From CAIQIA01 sp945861105 (GTDB lineage Bacteria; Cyanobacteriota; Cyanobacteriia; PCC-6307; Cyanobiaceae): 64,000 nt of DNA. The stretch lies in NCBI GenBank assembly GCA_947488815.1, contig CANLCC010000003.1, positions 1 through 64,000 of the forward strand. The letters are read 5' to 3'. Below are positions 33,976 through 42,658 of the stretch, one piece after another. The translations under genes were made by a program, and so were the position numbers. The notes under the pieces were generated by a model. That model searched no databases. It saw nothing but the letters and a program-made list of their open reading frames with translations, and was not told where the DNA came from. Numbering within the stretch: the stretch's first letter is position 1; each line of letters starts with the position of its first letter.

Positions 33976-34987
33976 CGACGCTGACGGGGCGGCCCAGCGC
34001 GCCCGGGGGCTGCTGCAGGGGCTGCAGGCCGATCCCCGGCGGGCCGACCTGGTCCGCTCCCTGCATTTTCTGCCCCTTGACGGGGCCACCATCGCCGGGC
34101 TGTTGCCGTTGCTGCGCCAGGTGCCCCTGGCCGATGACGCCTCGCCGTTGCTGCCCTGGGTGCGGTCGGACTGGGAATGGGTGGGGGGCGACCGCGACCT
34201 GGCCTGCCGCCTGGCCCGCCGGGCCCTTGACGATCCCGACGAGGGGGGTGGGCTGCCCCAGGTGCTGCTGATCGGTGCCCCCAAAAGCGGCACCACCTCG
34301 CTGCTGGCCTACCTGCAGGTGTTTCCCGAGCTCTGGCGCCATCCGCGCAAGGAGCTGCACTTTCTTGACGGCCGCTGGGCCTGGGGTGAGGACTGGTACC
34401 GGCTGCAGTTCCCGTCGCCCGGCCGCTTGCAGGGGCGCCTGGCCATGGAGGCCACGCCCGACTACCTGCAGGATCCGCAGGCCCCCGAGCGGGCCGCGGC
34501 CCTGATGCCCGAGGCGCGGCTGATCGTGCTGCTGCGCGAGCCCCTGCGGCGGGCCCTCAGCTGGTTCCAGCATCGCCAGCGCTCGCTGGGGGTGGGCGAA
34601 GAGGCTGAACAGCTGATCAGCGCCGAACTGCACCAGCTGGAGCGCCTGGGCCCCGAGCAGCGGGCGCTGCTGGGGTGGCGGTCGCCCAATTGTCTGGCCG
34701 GCAGCCTCTATGTGGACCAGATCAAGCGCTGGCTTCGCTGTTACCAGGAACACCAAATCCTTGTGCTGCGCTTTGAGGATCTGGTGATGGATCCAGCAGC
34801 AACCTGTCAGCGGGTGGGGCGATTCCTGGGTCTACCGCCTAGGGAATTGACCCTGGAGCACCGGCAGAACCTAGGCCAGGCCTGGAATGTGGCGCCCGAC
34901 CCCTACCCGCCGCTCTCCAGCCGGCTGGCGGGCCAGTGCCGCCGCACGGTGCTGCGCGATGCCCTGCAGTTGTGGCAGCAGATCTGA
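33968..34987 (+). CDS. Heparan-sulfate-type sulfotransferase (copy 3)
   Basis: A 339-residue protein. After about 95 residues of variable helix comes a textbook PAPS sulfotransferase domain. LLIGAPKSGTTSLLAYL (about 100-116) is the 5'-phosphosulfate loop with the catalytic lysine, RHPRKELHFLD follows, and ARLIVLLREPLRRALSWFQH (about 185-204) is the 3'-phosphate site with the usual R and S. LRFEDLVMDPAATCQRVGRFLGL lies near the end. This is closer to NDST/heparan-type enzymes than the two other sulfotransferases here. It probably sulfates the polymer made by the preceding GT2-GT61 enzyme. It is the last gene of its operon. Confidence 0.85.
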   Translation: MPDDADGAAQRARGLLQGLQADPRRADLVRSLHFLPLDGATIAGLLPLLRQVPLADDASPLLPWVRSDWEWVGGDRDLACRLARRALDDPDEGGGLPQVLLIGAPKSGTTSLLAYLQVFPELWRHPRKELHFLDGRWAWGEDWYRLQFPSPGRLQGRLAMEATPDYLQDPQAPERAAALMPEARLIVLLREPLRRALSWFQHRQRSLGVGEEAEQLISAELHQLERLGPEQRALLGWRSPNCLAGSLYVDQIKRWLRCYQEHQILVLRFEDLVMDPAATCQRVGRFLGLPPRELTLEHRQNLGQAWNVAPDPYPPLSSRLAGQCRRTVLRDALQLWQQI

Positions 34988-35084
34988 GGCCCCGCCGTGG
35001 CGTCGAATCTGAGAAGGCTCTAATCGTCGATCCCTGACATACGCCCCTTCTGCCGCGCTGATGCTCCGGATTTGCAGTCCGACG

Positions 35085-35093
35085 TGGTAATTT
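35085..35093 (+). promoter_or_regulatory. Possible extended -10 promoter for the RTX gene
   Basis: TG-G-TAATTT (TG at 35085-35086, -10 at 35088-35093) fits an extended -10 element about 40 bases before ATG 35133. I see no convincing -35 box at the right spacing. The 145-base gap 34988-35132 shows nothing else I can name. Confidence 0.3.
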
Positions 35094-35132
35094 CAGTTCA
35101 GCGCCACTGATTCCTCCCGCCAGGGCCGAACC

Positions 35133-35999
35133 ATGACTGTTACCAACACCTCGACTCTTTCAATCTTCACGACCCCGCTTTCCGTTCCGGTAGCACCTGT
35201 TGGTACGAATGCGAATTCGGTGGATGCCACTTCTCCGGGTGGCTTGCAGCTTGGCGGTGAGGGCACGACTTACAGCACCACCAACTTCGCAGCTGCCCCA
35301 CAGAACGTGGTGTTGACCGGTGACGGAAACCGGCTCAATGTCGGCGGTGGTGCCGCCAACGTTGCAGTTCTTGGTGGCGGTCAGATCATCGAATCTACCC
35401 AGTTTCTGGGAGCCGACTCCGGCAAGCTCTTCAGCATCGACCTTGGCGGTGATAGCGCCGATGCGGCTAATGCTGCTAATACAGCTGCCACGATTGACGT
35501 CACAGCCACTGTCTCGGGTAATTCCGTTGGTGAGACCGTCTCGATTGCTGATGCTGCAGGCGGCATGACGCTTCCTACCACCAACTTCTATATTCATGGT
35601 GGTACTGGTAATGACACCATCGTCGGCTCCTTCCTCAACGACTTCCTGCGTGGTGGTGCCGGCGACGACACAATTGCTTCTTACGCCGGCAACGACATCG
35701 TTCGTGGTGGCTCTGGAAGTGATTTCATTCAGCTTGGTGCTGATGGTTCTTTCTCCGACACTCTTTATTACACGAGTGATCAGGTTGTCACCGGCGATAT
35801 CGATACCGTCGATCAGTGGCAGTCTGGTTCTGACAGAATCGTCTTTGATAACACAATTGATTCCACCGTCGTTTTCTCTGACGGCGATGACTCTTCTGGC
35901 TACAAGACGATCACCTTCACCAGCGGTGGGCAGTCGACTCAGCTCAATGCCATCAACGGCAGTACAATCTTTAAGACTGACATTTTCTTCCTGGCCTGA
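35133..35999 (+). CDS. RTX-repeat secreted protein, likely type I substrate
   Basis: A 288-residue protein, rich in Thr, Ser, Gly, Asp and Asn and nearly free of Lys, Cys and Arg. Residues 156-200 hold five calcium-binding nonapeptides in tandem (GGTGNDTIV, GSFLNDFLR, GGAGDDTIA, SYAGNDIVR, GGSGSDFIQ). The far C-terminus (TDIFFLA) fits an uncleaved type I secretion signal. There is no N-terminal signal peptide. The repeat count is small, so it is a short RTX protein, perhaps an adhesin or surface-layer component. It stands alone with its own terminator, 5 kb from the type I exporter. Its codon use is lower in GC than the neighbours. Confidence 0.85.
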   Translation: MTVTNTSTLSIFTTPLSVPVAPVGTNANSVDATSPGGLQLGGEGTTYSTTNFAAAPQNVVLTGDGNRLNVGGGAANVAVLGGGQIIESTQFLGADSGKLFSIDLGGDSADAANAANTAATIDVTATVSGNSVGETVSIADAAGGMTLPTTNFYIHGGTGNDTIVGSFLNDFLRGGAGDDTIASYAGNDIVRGGSGSDFIQLGADGSFSDTLYYTSDQVVTGDIDTVDQWQSGSDRIVFDNTIDSTVVFSDGDDSSGYKTITFTSGGQSTQLNAINGSTIFKTDIFFLA

Positions 36000-36029
36000 T
36001 CTGCACAGATCCCAATTGAACTGGTCATT

Positions 36030-36056
36030 CCCCCTGCCCCCGGCAGGGGGTTTTTT
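36030..36056 (+). terminator. Rho-independent terminator after the RTX gene
   Basis: A 9-bp perfect stem CCCCCTGCC (36030-36038) with GGCAGGGGG (36042-36050), loop CCC, is followed by six T at 36051-36056. It ends transcription 30 bases after the RTX stop and before the convergent polA. Confidence 0.9.
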
Positions 36057-36080
36057 ATTGCCCGTGTGCCCGGGGCCGCC

Positions 36081-38975
36081 TCAGCCCTTGGCCTCCATCC
36101 AGTTGGGCCCGGCGGCGATCTCGACCACCAGCGGCACCGACAGGGTCACGGCCTGTTCCATGGTGCGCACCACCAGGGCGCTGACGGCAGCTTCAGCCGC
36201 CGGGTCGCATTCGAGCACCAGTTCATCGTGCACCTGCAGCAGCAACCGGGCCGGCAGGGCCTGCCGTTGCAGTTCGCCATCCAGGTCGATCATCGCCTTC
36301 TTGATGATGTCGGCACTCGAGCCCTGGATCGGTGCATTGGCGGCGGCCCGCAGCTGCTGGGCTTCCATCCCCCCCCGTCGGGCCACCTCCAGGTCGATCT
36401 CTTCGGGTGGTCGCCCCAGCAGGCGGCCCAGCCCCTGGGGATTGAAGGCAAATGGTCGCCGGCGACCCATGATCGTTTCCACCCAACCCTGGCTGAGGGC
36501 CAGCCGTTCCTGCCATTCCAGAAAGGCGAACACCAGCGGATAGCGCTCGCGGAACCGCCCCAGAAAGGTCTTCGCATCCGCCTGGCTCACCCCGGTGGCG
36601 CGGGCGAACCGTTGGGCCCCCATGCCGTAGATGACGCCGAAATTGATCGTCTTGCCCAGCCGCCGTTCGTCGGCCGTCACCGTGTCTTTCTCCAGCAGCA
36701 GCCGTGCCGTGAGCGCATGCACGTCATCCCCCTGCCGGTAGGCCTCGATCAGCGTCTCCTCCCCCGACAGATGCGCCAAAATGCGCAGCTCGATCTGGCT
36801 GTAATCGGCACTCAGCAACCGCCAGCCTTCCTGCGGCAGGAACGCCTGGCGGATGCGGCGGCTGAAGGCCGTGCGCACCGGAATGTTCTGCAGGTTCGGA
36901 TTGCTGCTCGACAGCCGGCCCGTTGCCGTCACGGCCTGGTTGAAATCGGTGTGCACACGGCCCGTTTCAGGTTCCACCAGCGCCGGCAGGGCGTCCACAT
37001 AGGTGCTGCGCAGCTTGCTCAGCGTGCGGTGTTCCAGCACCAGCGCCACCACCGGGTGGTCGTCCTCCAGCTTCTCCAGCACCGCCGCATCGGTGCTCCA
37101 GCCGGTCTTGGTGCGGCGTGACTTGCGCCGGTCGAGCCCCAGCGTCTCGAACAGCAGCTCCCCCAGTTGTTTGGGTGACGCCAGGTTGAAGCTCACCCCC
37201 GCCGCCGCCTGGGCTTCCCGTTCCAGCCGCTCCAGGTCGCCGGCCATTTCGGCCCCGAGGGCCGCCAGGTAGGTGCCGTCGATGCGGATGCCCGTGGCTT
37301 CCATCCGCGCCAGCACCGGCTCCAACGGCAGTTCCAGCTGCTCCAGCAACGGCCGCAGCTTCGGGCCCAGGGCGTCGAGCTCCTGGCGCAGCCGTGGCGT
37401 CAGCCGTCGCGTCAGGTGCACATCCATGGCGCAGTACCGGGCGGCCACCTCCACCGGCACATCGGCGAAGGTCTGGCCCTTGGCCACCAGTTCGCTGAAG
37501 CCCGTGGGCCGGAAGCCATAACACCGTTCGGCCAGGTCCTCGAGGGCATGGCGGGCGTTGGCGTCGCGCAGATAGTCGGCCAGCAGCGTGTCCATCACCA
37601 CGCCGTTCAGCTCCAGCCCGTGGCGCAGCAGGATCAGCCGGTCGTACTTGGCGTTCTGCAGGGTCTTGGGGTGGCCGGCGCTGGCCAGCCACGGGGCCAG
37701 CGCCGCCAGCACCGGCGCGAGCGGTAAGCCGGCGGGCTGATCGAGCCGTGGGCTGTGGCCCACCGGCAGGTAGGCCATGGCCTCGGGCCCCTCACCCCAG
37801 GCCAGGCCGATGCCCACCAGCTGCGCCCGGAACGGATTGAGGTCGGTGGTCTCGGTGTCGAGGGCGACGGGCGCCTCGGGGTCGGTGCAGGCCAGCAGCG
37901 TCTCGAGCAGCGTCCCCAGCTCGGCGGGGTCCTGCAGGATCCAGGGCTGCAGCTCCGGCGCGCAGGGTGCCGCGGGTTCGACGGTGGTTGCTGTGGCCGT
38001 TTCCGTCCCCGTTGGTTCGGCTGCAGCCGTTGGTGCGGGGATGGTGGCCCCGGCGGCTGAGAAGAGGGTGGCGAACTTCGGCACCTGCCGCACCAGGCTG
38101 GCCAGCTCGAGGGTCTCAAGCTCCTGGGCCAGCCGGTCGGCCTGCACCTGCCCCAGGGCCAGCCGCGGTTCCGCCGGCAGCGGCACCGTCACCAGGATTT
38201 CGGCCAGGTGCCGCGAGCGGTAGGCACTGTCGCGACCGTCTTCCAGCCGGCTGCGCAGGGCACCTTTCTGTTGGTCGAGGGCGGCGTAGATGCCGTCGAG
38301 GGTGCCGTGCTGCTTCAGCAGACCGATGGCGGTCTTGGGGCCCACGCCCTTCACCCCCGGAATGTTGTCGCTGCTGTCGCCGGTGAGGGCCTTGAGGTCC
38401 ACCACCTCGGCCGGCGTCACCCCCAGCTTCGCCAGCACCCCCGCCGCATCGATCAGGGTCGGCCCCGCCGACTTGGCATAGGGCCCGCCCCCCATGTACA
38501 GCACCGCGATGTCGCGCTGGTCATCGACCAGCTGGAACAGGTCCCGGTCCCCCGACAGGATCCGCACCCGCCAGCCTTCATCGGCCCCGCGGCGGGCCAG
38601 GGTGCCCAGCACATCGTCGGCCTCGTAGCCCGGCGCCTCGCACGTTGGCAGGTCGAGCCCCTCGCGCAGGATGCGCTGCAGGTTGGCCAGGTCGCTGAAG
38701 AAGTGTTCCGGCGCCTCGTCGCGGTGGGCCTTGTAGGCCGCATCGGCCTCGTGGCGGAAGGTGGGTTCGGCCGTGTCGAAGGCGATCACCAGACCCTGGG
38801 GCTCCAGGCCGCCGCAGGTGTCGAGCAGGGCCTTGAGAAAGCCGTAGGTGACGCTGGTGGGCACGCCGTCGCGGGTGGCCAGGCCCCCGTCGCCTCCCTT
38901 GCTGAAGGCGTAGAAGCTGCGGAAGGCCAGGGAGTGGCCATCCACCAGCAGCAGCAACGGTCGGGGGCTCACCAT
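36081..38975 (-). CDS. polA: DNA polymerase I
   Basis: A 964-residue three-domain DNA polymerase I for gap filling and primer removal. The 5'-nuclease is at about 1-300 (VDGHSLAFRSFYAF, GYEADDVLGTLA, ALTGDSSDNIPGVKGVGPKTA). The 3'-5' proofreading domain appears intact: ExoI LDTETTDLNPF near 373, ExoII LQNAKYDRLIL, ExoIII YCAMDVHLTRRL. The polymerase has motif A DYSQIELRILAHLSG, motif B RRLGKTINFGVIYGMG and motif C LQVHDELVLE. A Thr/Ala/Pro-rich linker lies between the first two domains. It is convergent with the RTX gene. Confidence 0.97.
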   Translation of the reverse strand: MVSPRPLLLLVDGHSLAFRSFYAFSKGGDGGLATRDGVPTSVTYGFLKALLDTCGGLEPQGLVIAFDTAEPTFRHEADAAYKAHRDEAPEHFFSDLANLQRILREGLDLPTCEAPGYEADDVLGTLARRGADEGWRVRILSGDRDLFQLVDDQRDIAVLYMGGGPYAKSAGPTLIDAAGVLAKLGVTPAEVVDLKALTGDSSDNIPGVKGVGPKTAIGLLKQHGTLDGIYAALDQQKGALRSRLEDGRDSAYRSRHLAEILVTVPLPAEPRLALGQVQADRLAQELETLELASLVRQVPKFATLFSAAGATIPAPTAAAEPTGTETATATTVEPAAPCAPELQPWILQDPAELGTLLETLLACTDPEAPVALDTETTDLNPFRAQLVGIGLAWGEGPEAMAYLPVGHSPRLDQPAGLPLAPVLAALAPWLASAGHPKTLQNAKYDRLILLRHGLELNGVVMDTLLADYLRDANARHALEDLAERCYGFRPTGFSELVAKGQTFADVPVEVAARYCAMDVHLTRRLTPRLRQELDALGPKLRPLLEQLELPLEPVLARMEATGIRIDGTYLAALGAEMAGDLERLEREAQAAAGVSFNLASPKQLGELLFETLGLDRRKSRRTKTGWSTDAAVLEKLEDDHPVVALVLEHRTLSKLRSTYVDALPALVEPETGRVHTDFNQAVTATGRLSSSNPNLQNIPVRTAFSRRIRQAFLPQEGWRLLSADYSQIELRILAHLSGEETLIEAYRQGDDVHALTARLLLEKDTVTADERRLGKTINFGVIYGMGAQRFARATGVSQADAKTFLGRFRERYPLVFAFLEWQERLALSQGWVETIMGRRRPFAFNPQGLGRLLGRPPEEIDLEVARRGGMEAQQLRAAANAPIQGSSADIIKKAMIDLDGELQRQALPARLLLQVHDELVLECDPAAEAAVSALVVRTMEQAVTLSVPLVVEIAAGPNWMEAKG

Positions 38976-39052
38976 GGCCGGTGGTCGCTGCGGCCCAGCC
39001 TGGCAGGCGGTGTTGCCGCATCGGGCATCCTGGAGGCAGCCGGCCGTGACCG

Positions 39053-39298
39053 ATGCCCCGCCAGCCCAGCCGCTACGCCGTGCATCTGCTGCTGGAGGGG
39101 GGCCATCGGCAGACCGTCCATTTCGCCGACATCGCCAGTTTCCAGAGCTGGTACGCCGACAACCTCAACCAGCCCGACGCCCAGGCCTTCGTCAATGTGC
39201 CCCTGCGGGGCCTCGAGGGCGAGTACCTGGTGCTGCGTCCCCGGGCGGTGCTGGCGGTGCATGTGGAACCCGAATTCCGCAGCCTTGACGATGGCTGA
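39053..39298 (+). CDS. Small conserved hypothetical protein
   Basis: An 81-residue protein (SRYAVHLLLEGGHRQTVHFADIASFQSW at 6-33, ending HVEPEFRSLDDG). It is well balanced in composition and looks like a real small beta-rich domain, but I cannot name a family. It lies head to head with polA, with about 77 bases between, and 15 bases before the antiporter gene, with which it is probably co-transcribed. Confidence 0.7.
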   Translation: MPRQPSRYAVHLLLEGGHRQTVHFADIASFQSWYADNLNQPDAQAFVNVPLRGLEGEYLVLRPRAVLAVHVEPEFRSLDDG

Positions 39299-39313
39299 AC
39301 CGTCCCCTGCGCC

Positions 39314-40588
39314 GTGATGACCGAAGACCGCCTGCGGTTGCTGTGGGGCCTCACCATCGCCGCCGGTGCCACGGCCCGCGTGCTCGCCCGCCTCAGCGGC
39401 CTGCCTGGGGTGGTGTTGCTGCTGGCCTCGGGACTGGTGATCGGTCGCGCCGGCTTCGGCTGGGTGCAGCCCCTCGACCTGGGCACGGGCCTGGGCACGG
39501 TGGTGGGTCTGCTGGTGAGCCTGGTGCTGTTTGACGGTGGCCTCAACCTGCGGCTGCCGGCCGGTGGGCCCCGGGAGGCGGTGCTGCGCATCGTGCTCGT
39601 GCGGCTGGGCCTGGGGCTGGGGGGTGGCGCCGCCGCCGCCCATTGGCTGGCCGGGCTCAATGCCCCCCTGGCGGCGGTCTACGGCGCCATCGTGCTGGCC
39701 ACCGGCCCCACGGTGGTTACGCCCCTGGTGGAGCAGATGGGGCTGAAGCCGCCCCTGGGGGAGGTGCTGGAGGGGGAGGGGCTCGTGCTGGAGCCCATCG
39801 GGGCGGTGCTGGCGCTGCTGTTGCTCGATCTGGTGCTGGGGCAGGTGAGCGGCTGGGAGGGGGTGGCCCGCGGGGTGCTGCTGCGGCTGGGGTTCGGCGT
39901 CGGCATGGGGCTGCTCACCGGCCTGCTGCTGTCGGAACTGCTGCGGCGCCTGCCCGATGATCCCGGCGGTGGCCTGCGGTTGCAGATCACCCTTGGGGTG
40001 TTGCTGCTGCTCACCAGTGCCTGCCAGACCCAGCTGGAGGAATCGAGCCTGCCGGCGGCGGTGGCTGCCGGCTGGGTGGTGGCCCGCCGGCCCGCCAGCC
40101 GCCCCGAAGAACTTGATGCCCTGATCCGCCAGCTGGCCCAGCTGGCGATCACCGTGCTGTTTCCGCTGCTGGCCGCCGATGTGTCGTGGGCCGAGCTGAG
40201 CCCCCTCGGCTTCGGTGGGGTGGCCTGTGTGCTGGTGCTGATGCTGGTGCAGCGGCCGCTCACGGTGGGGTTGGCCACCCAGGGGCTGGCCCTCGCCTGG
40301 CCCCAGCGGTTGCTGCTGATGTGGCTGGCCCCCCGCGGCATCGTCACCGCCGCCGTGGCCAGCCTGTTCGCCATCCGCCTCGAGACGGCAGGCATTGCCG
40401 GGGCCGGCCGCCTGCAGGGTCTGGTGTTTCTCACGATCCTGATGACCGTGGGCATCCACGGCCTGACGGCACCTCCCCTGGCCCGCCGCCTGGGGTTGGT
40501 GCAGGGCTCTGACCCGCCAGGGGATTCGTCAGCTGGCGAGGCTGGCCTCGATCCGGCTGCGGTCCTCGCCGAGGGGATGCAGCAGTAA
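39314..40588 (+). CDS. CPA-family sodium/proton antiporter
   Basis: A 424-residue membrane protein with about 12 hydrophobic helices along its whole length. The core motif ATGPTVVTPLVEQM (about 128-141) and LEGEGLVLEPIGAVLALLL (about 152-170) match the NhaP/CPA1-type exchanger domain, in which acidic residues of these helices bind the cation. APRGIVTAAVASLFA near 340 is the conserved late helix. It should exchange Na+ or K+ for H+ at the inner or thylakoid membrane. No C-terminal TrkA-type domain is present, so it is the short form. GTG 39314 and ATG 39317 are both possible starts. Its 3' end overlaps gltX by 60 bases. Confidence 0.85.
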   Translation: MMTEDRLRLLWGLTIAAGATARVLARLSGLPGVVLLLASGLVIGRAGFGWVQPLDLGTGLGTVVGLLVSLVLFDGGLNLRLPAGGPREAVLRIVLVRLGLGLGGGAAAAHWLAGLNAPLAAVYGAIVLATGPTVVTPLVEQMGLKPPLGEVLEGEGLVLEPIGAVLALLLLDLVLGQVSGWEGVARGVLLRLGFGVGMGLLTGLLLSELLRRLPDDPGGGLRLQITLGVLLLLTSACQTQLEESSLPAAVAAGWVVARRPASRPEELDALIRQLAQLAITVLFPLLAADVSWAELSPLGFGGVACVLVLMLVQRPLTVGLATQGLALAWPQRLLLMWLAPRGIVTAAVASLFAIRLETAGIAGAGRLQGLVFLTILMTVGIHGLTAPPLARRLGLVQGSDPPGDSSAGEAGLDPAAVLAEGMQQ

Positions 40589-41968
40589 CCAGGTGTCCAC
40601 CAGATCCGGACCCTGCAGCTTGCCCAGCAGGGCCGCCCGCAGGCTTTTCATCAGCACCCCCTTGCGCACGCCGGCGATGGCCACGACCTGGTCGATCAAT
40701 CCCCGGGCGGTGGCGGCGTCGAGGCCGGCGGCGCGGTCGGGCAGCAGCGGCAGCAGCGCCGCCAGTCCTTCGCGGGCGCCGGGCTGGTCCAGCTGAGCGC
40801 GGGCGTCGTCGTCGGGGGTGGGCCGCTCGAGGAAGGGTCGGGCCTGGTCGACCCCATCGTTGAGCCGCAGCAGCGAGGACGCCAGCAGGCGGCACAGGTC
40901 CAGCGCCCAGGGGCCATCGCTGGGCAGGGCCAGCCCCGCCGCCTGCCAGAGGGGCTGCAGCCGCTCCAGCAACGCGACGGGGGGCAGGGCGTGCAGCACC
41001 TGGCTATTCAGCCAGTTGAGCTTGTCCCAGTCGAAACGGGCCCCGGCCCGGTTCACCCGTTCGAAGCCGAACACCGTTGCCGCTTCGCTGAGGCTGAAGC
41101 GTTCGCCCATTCCTTCGGGGGGCGACCAGCCCAGCAGGGTCATGTAGTTCGCCAGGGCTTCGGCGGTGTAGCCCATCGCCTTGAAATCCGACACCGAGGT
41201 GACGCCGTCGCGTTTCGACAGCTTGCGACCTTCGGCATTGAGGATCAGCGGAGTGTGGGCAAAGAGCGGCAGCGGCAGCTCCAGGGCCTGGTACAGCAGC
41301 AGTTGCTTGGCGGTGTTGGCCAGATGGTCTTCGCCGCGGATCACGTGGCTGATGGCCATGGCGGCGTCATCGACCACCACCACCAGGTTGTAGAGCGGAT
41401 CACCGATGGCATCGGCGGGGGCGCGGCGGGCGATCACCATGTCGCCCCCCAGGTCGCTGCCCTGCCAGCGCATCGGACCCCGCACCAGATCGTTCCAGGT
41501 GATGACGGCGTCGTCGTCGATGCGGAAGCGGATCACCGCCTCGCGGCCCTCGGCCTGGTACGCCGCCTCCTGGTCAGGGCTGAGCTGGCGATGGCGGTTG
41601 TCGTAGCGGGGGGCCTGCTGGGCCTGGCGCTGGGCCTCGCGCATCGCCTCCAGTTCGCCCTCGCTCGCGTAGCAGCGGTAGGCGTGGCCGCTGGCCAGCA
41701 GCCGGCTGATGGCGGCGCGGTGGGCATCGATGCGGGCGCTCTGGATCACCGGCTCCTCGTCCCATTGCAGCCCCAGCCAGGCCAGACCTTCGAGGATGTT
41801 GGCCGTGAACTCGGGCTTCGACCGTTCGCGGTCGGTGTCTTCGATGCGCAGCAGAAACTTGCCGCCCTGGCGACGGGCGAAGAGCCAGTTGAAGACCGCC
41901 GTGCGGGCGGTGCCGATGTGCAGGGTGCCGGTCGGGCTGGGGGCCAGACGGACGCGGACGGAACTCAC
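40529..41968 (-). CDS. gltX: Glutamyl-tRNA synthetase
   Basis: A 479-residue class I aminoacyl-tRNA synthetase that charges tRNA-Glu, the donor for both translation and the C5 tetrapyrrole pathway that includes hemL at 59225. The HIGH signature is LAPSPTGTLHIGTAR (about 8-22) and the KMSKS loop is GRKLSKRDG (about 244). It starts at GTG 41968, 15 bases downstream of tRNA-Asp on the same strand. The length is normal. The 3' end runs 60 bases into the antiporter gene on the other strand. Confidence 0.97.
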   Translation of the reverse strand: MSSVRVRLAPSPTGTLHIGTARTAVFNWLFARRQGGKFLLRIEDTDRERSKPEFTANILEGLAWLGLQWDEEPVIQSARIDAHRAAISRLLASGHAYRCYASEGELEAMREAQRQAQQAPRYDNRHRQLSPDQEAAYQAEGREAVIRFRIDDDAVITWNDLVRGPMRWQGSDLGGDMVIARRAPADAIGDPLYNLVVVVDDAAMAISHVIRGEDHLANTAKQLLLYQALELPLPLFAHTPLILNAEGRKLSKRDGVTSVSDFKAMGYTAEALANYMTLLGWSPPEGMGERFSLSEAATVFGFERVNRAGARFDWDKLNWLNSQVLHALPPVALLERLQPLWQAAGLALPSDGPWALDLCRLLASSLLRLNDGVDQARPFLERPTPDDDARAQLDQPGAREGLAALLPLLPDRAAGLDAATARGLIDQVVAIAGVRKGVLMKSLRAALLGKLQGPDLVDTWLLLHPLGEDRSRIEASLAS

Positions 41969-41983
41969 TCGAATTCAGGAGAA

Positions 41984-42057
41984 CGGGACTGACGGGGCTC
42001 GAACCCGCAACTTCCGCCGTGACAGGGCGGTGCTCTAACCGATTGAACTACAGTCCC
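41984..42057 (-). tRNA. tRNA-Asp (GTC)
   Basis: The cloverleaf reads on the minus strand from 42057. The acceptor GGGACTG pairs with CAGTCCC, the anticodon loop is CTGTCAC with anticodon GTC, and the T arm contains GGTTCGAGCC. The discriminator is G (41984), typical of Asp. CCA is not encoded. Confidence 0.95.
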
Positions 42058-42101
42058 AGACGCTGAGGCTGAACCGGCGGACCGGTCGGATCACCTCGGA
42101 A

Positions 42102-42114
42102 CCCCCTTCGGGGG
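42102..42114 (-). terminator. Possible short hairpin after the FMN reductase gene
   Basis: CCCCC-TTC-GGGGG lies 33 bases beyond the reductase stop and before tRNA-Asp. On the minus strand only two T follow, so termination would be weak. It may instead be a processing hairpin. Confidence 0.3.
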
Positions 42115-42147
42115 AACAATCACTATGGGCCTCTGGGGTGCCCTCCG

Positions 42148-42657
42148 TCAACCGGCGGGGGCCAACCTGTCCAGCCGATCCAACTGGCCCACCAGCTCTT
42201 TCACGGACTGGGGATTGAGGGGCTTCTGGCTTGTGGCCAGCAGTTCCCGACCCAGAACGGTGCAACCCAGATAGGCGAACTGCTGGCGCATGGCCACCAG
42301 CACGCGATGGCCACCGCCACCGCTGTGGCTGCCCAGGGCCACCGGCCGCTGCTGAAACAGCGAACGGAAATCGTCGCTGCGCACCGACAGCCAGGCGATG
42401 GCGTTGGTGAGCACCGGCGGGATGGACCCGTTGTATTCGGGAGCGCATACGAACAGGGTGCGATGGCGCTGCAGGGCCCCCACCAGCTGGTCGAGTCCTG
42501 GACCGGGATCCCGGTCAGGCGCGGTGGGGAGGTACAGGGGCAGATCGAGGCGGCAGAGCTCGATGATTTCGGCATGGACATCGTCAGCCTCGGCGGCCGC
42601 CGCGATCTGCCGGGCCATCGCCAGATTCTCGCCGCTGCTTGCTGCGAGGATCAACAT
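42148..42657 (-). CDS. NADPH-dependent FMN reductase family protein
   Basis: A 169-residue flavodoxin-fold oxidoreductase. It has the N-terminal phosphate loop ILAASSGENLAMARQI (about 2-17), which binds FMN, and the family hallmark CAPEYNGSIPPVLTNAIAWLS (about 70-90). Such enzymes reduce FMN, quinones or azo compounds with NADPH. It lies one base after the stop of the upstream Hyp-like gene and before tRNA-Asp, in a same-strand run from rplS to gltX. The physiological substrate is unknown. Confidence 0.85.
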   Translation of the reverse strand: MLILAASSGENLAMARQIAAAAEADDVHAEIIELCRLDLPLYLPTAPDRDPGPGLDQLVGALQRHRTLFVCAPEYNGSIPPVLTNAIAWLSVRSDDFRSLFQQRPVALGSHSGGGGHRVLVAMRQQFAYLGCTVLGRELLATSQKPLNPQSVKELVGQLDRLDRLAPAG

Positions 42658-42658
42658 C

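Noticed and set aside
35072..35093. TTGCAG and TAATTT as a standard -35/-10 pair before the RTX gene
   Set aside because: The spacing is only 10 bases, too short. The extended -10 reading was kept instead, with low confidence.
36030..36056. The RTX terminator as a bidirectional terminator also serving polA
   Set aside because: On the minus strand the stem is followed by AATGACC and not a T run, so it only clearly works for the plus strand.
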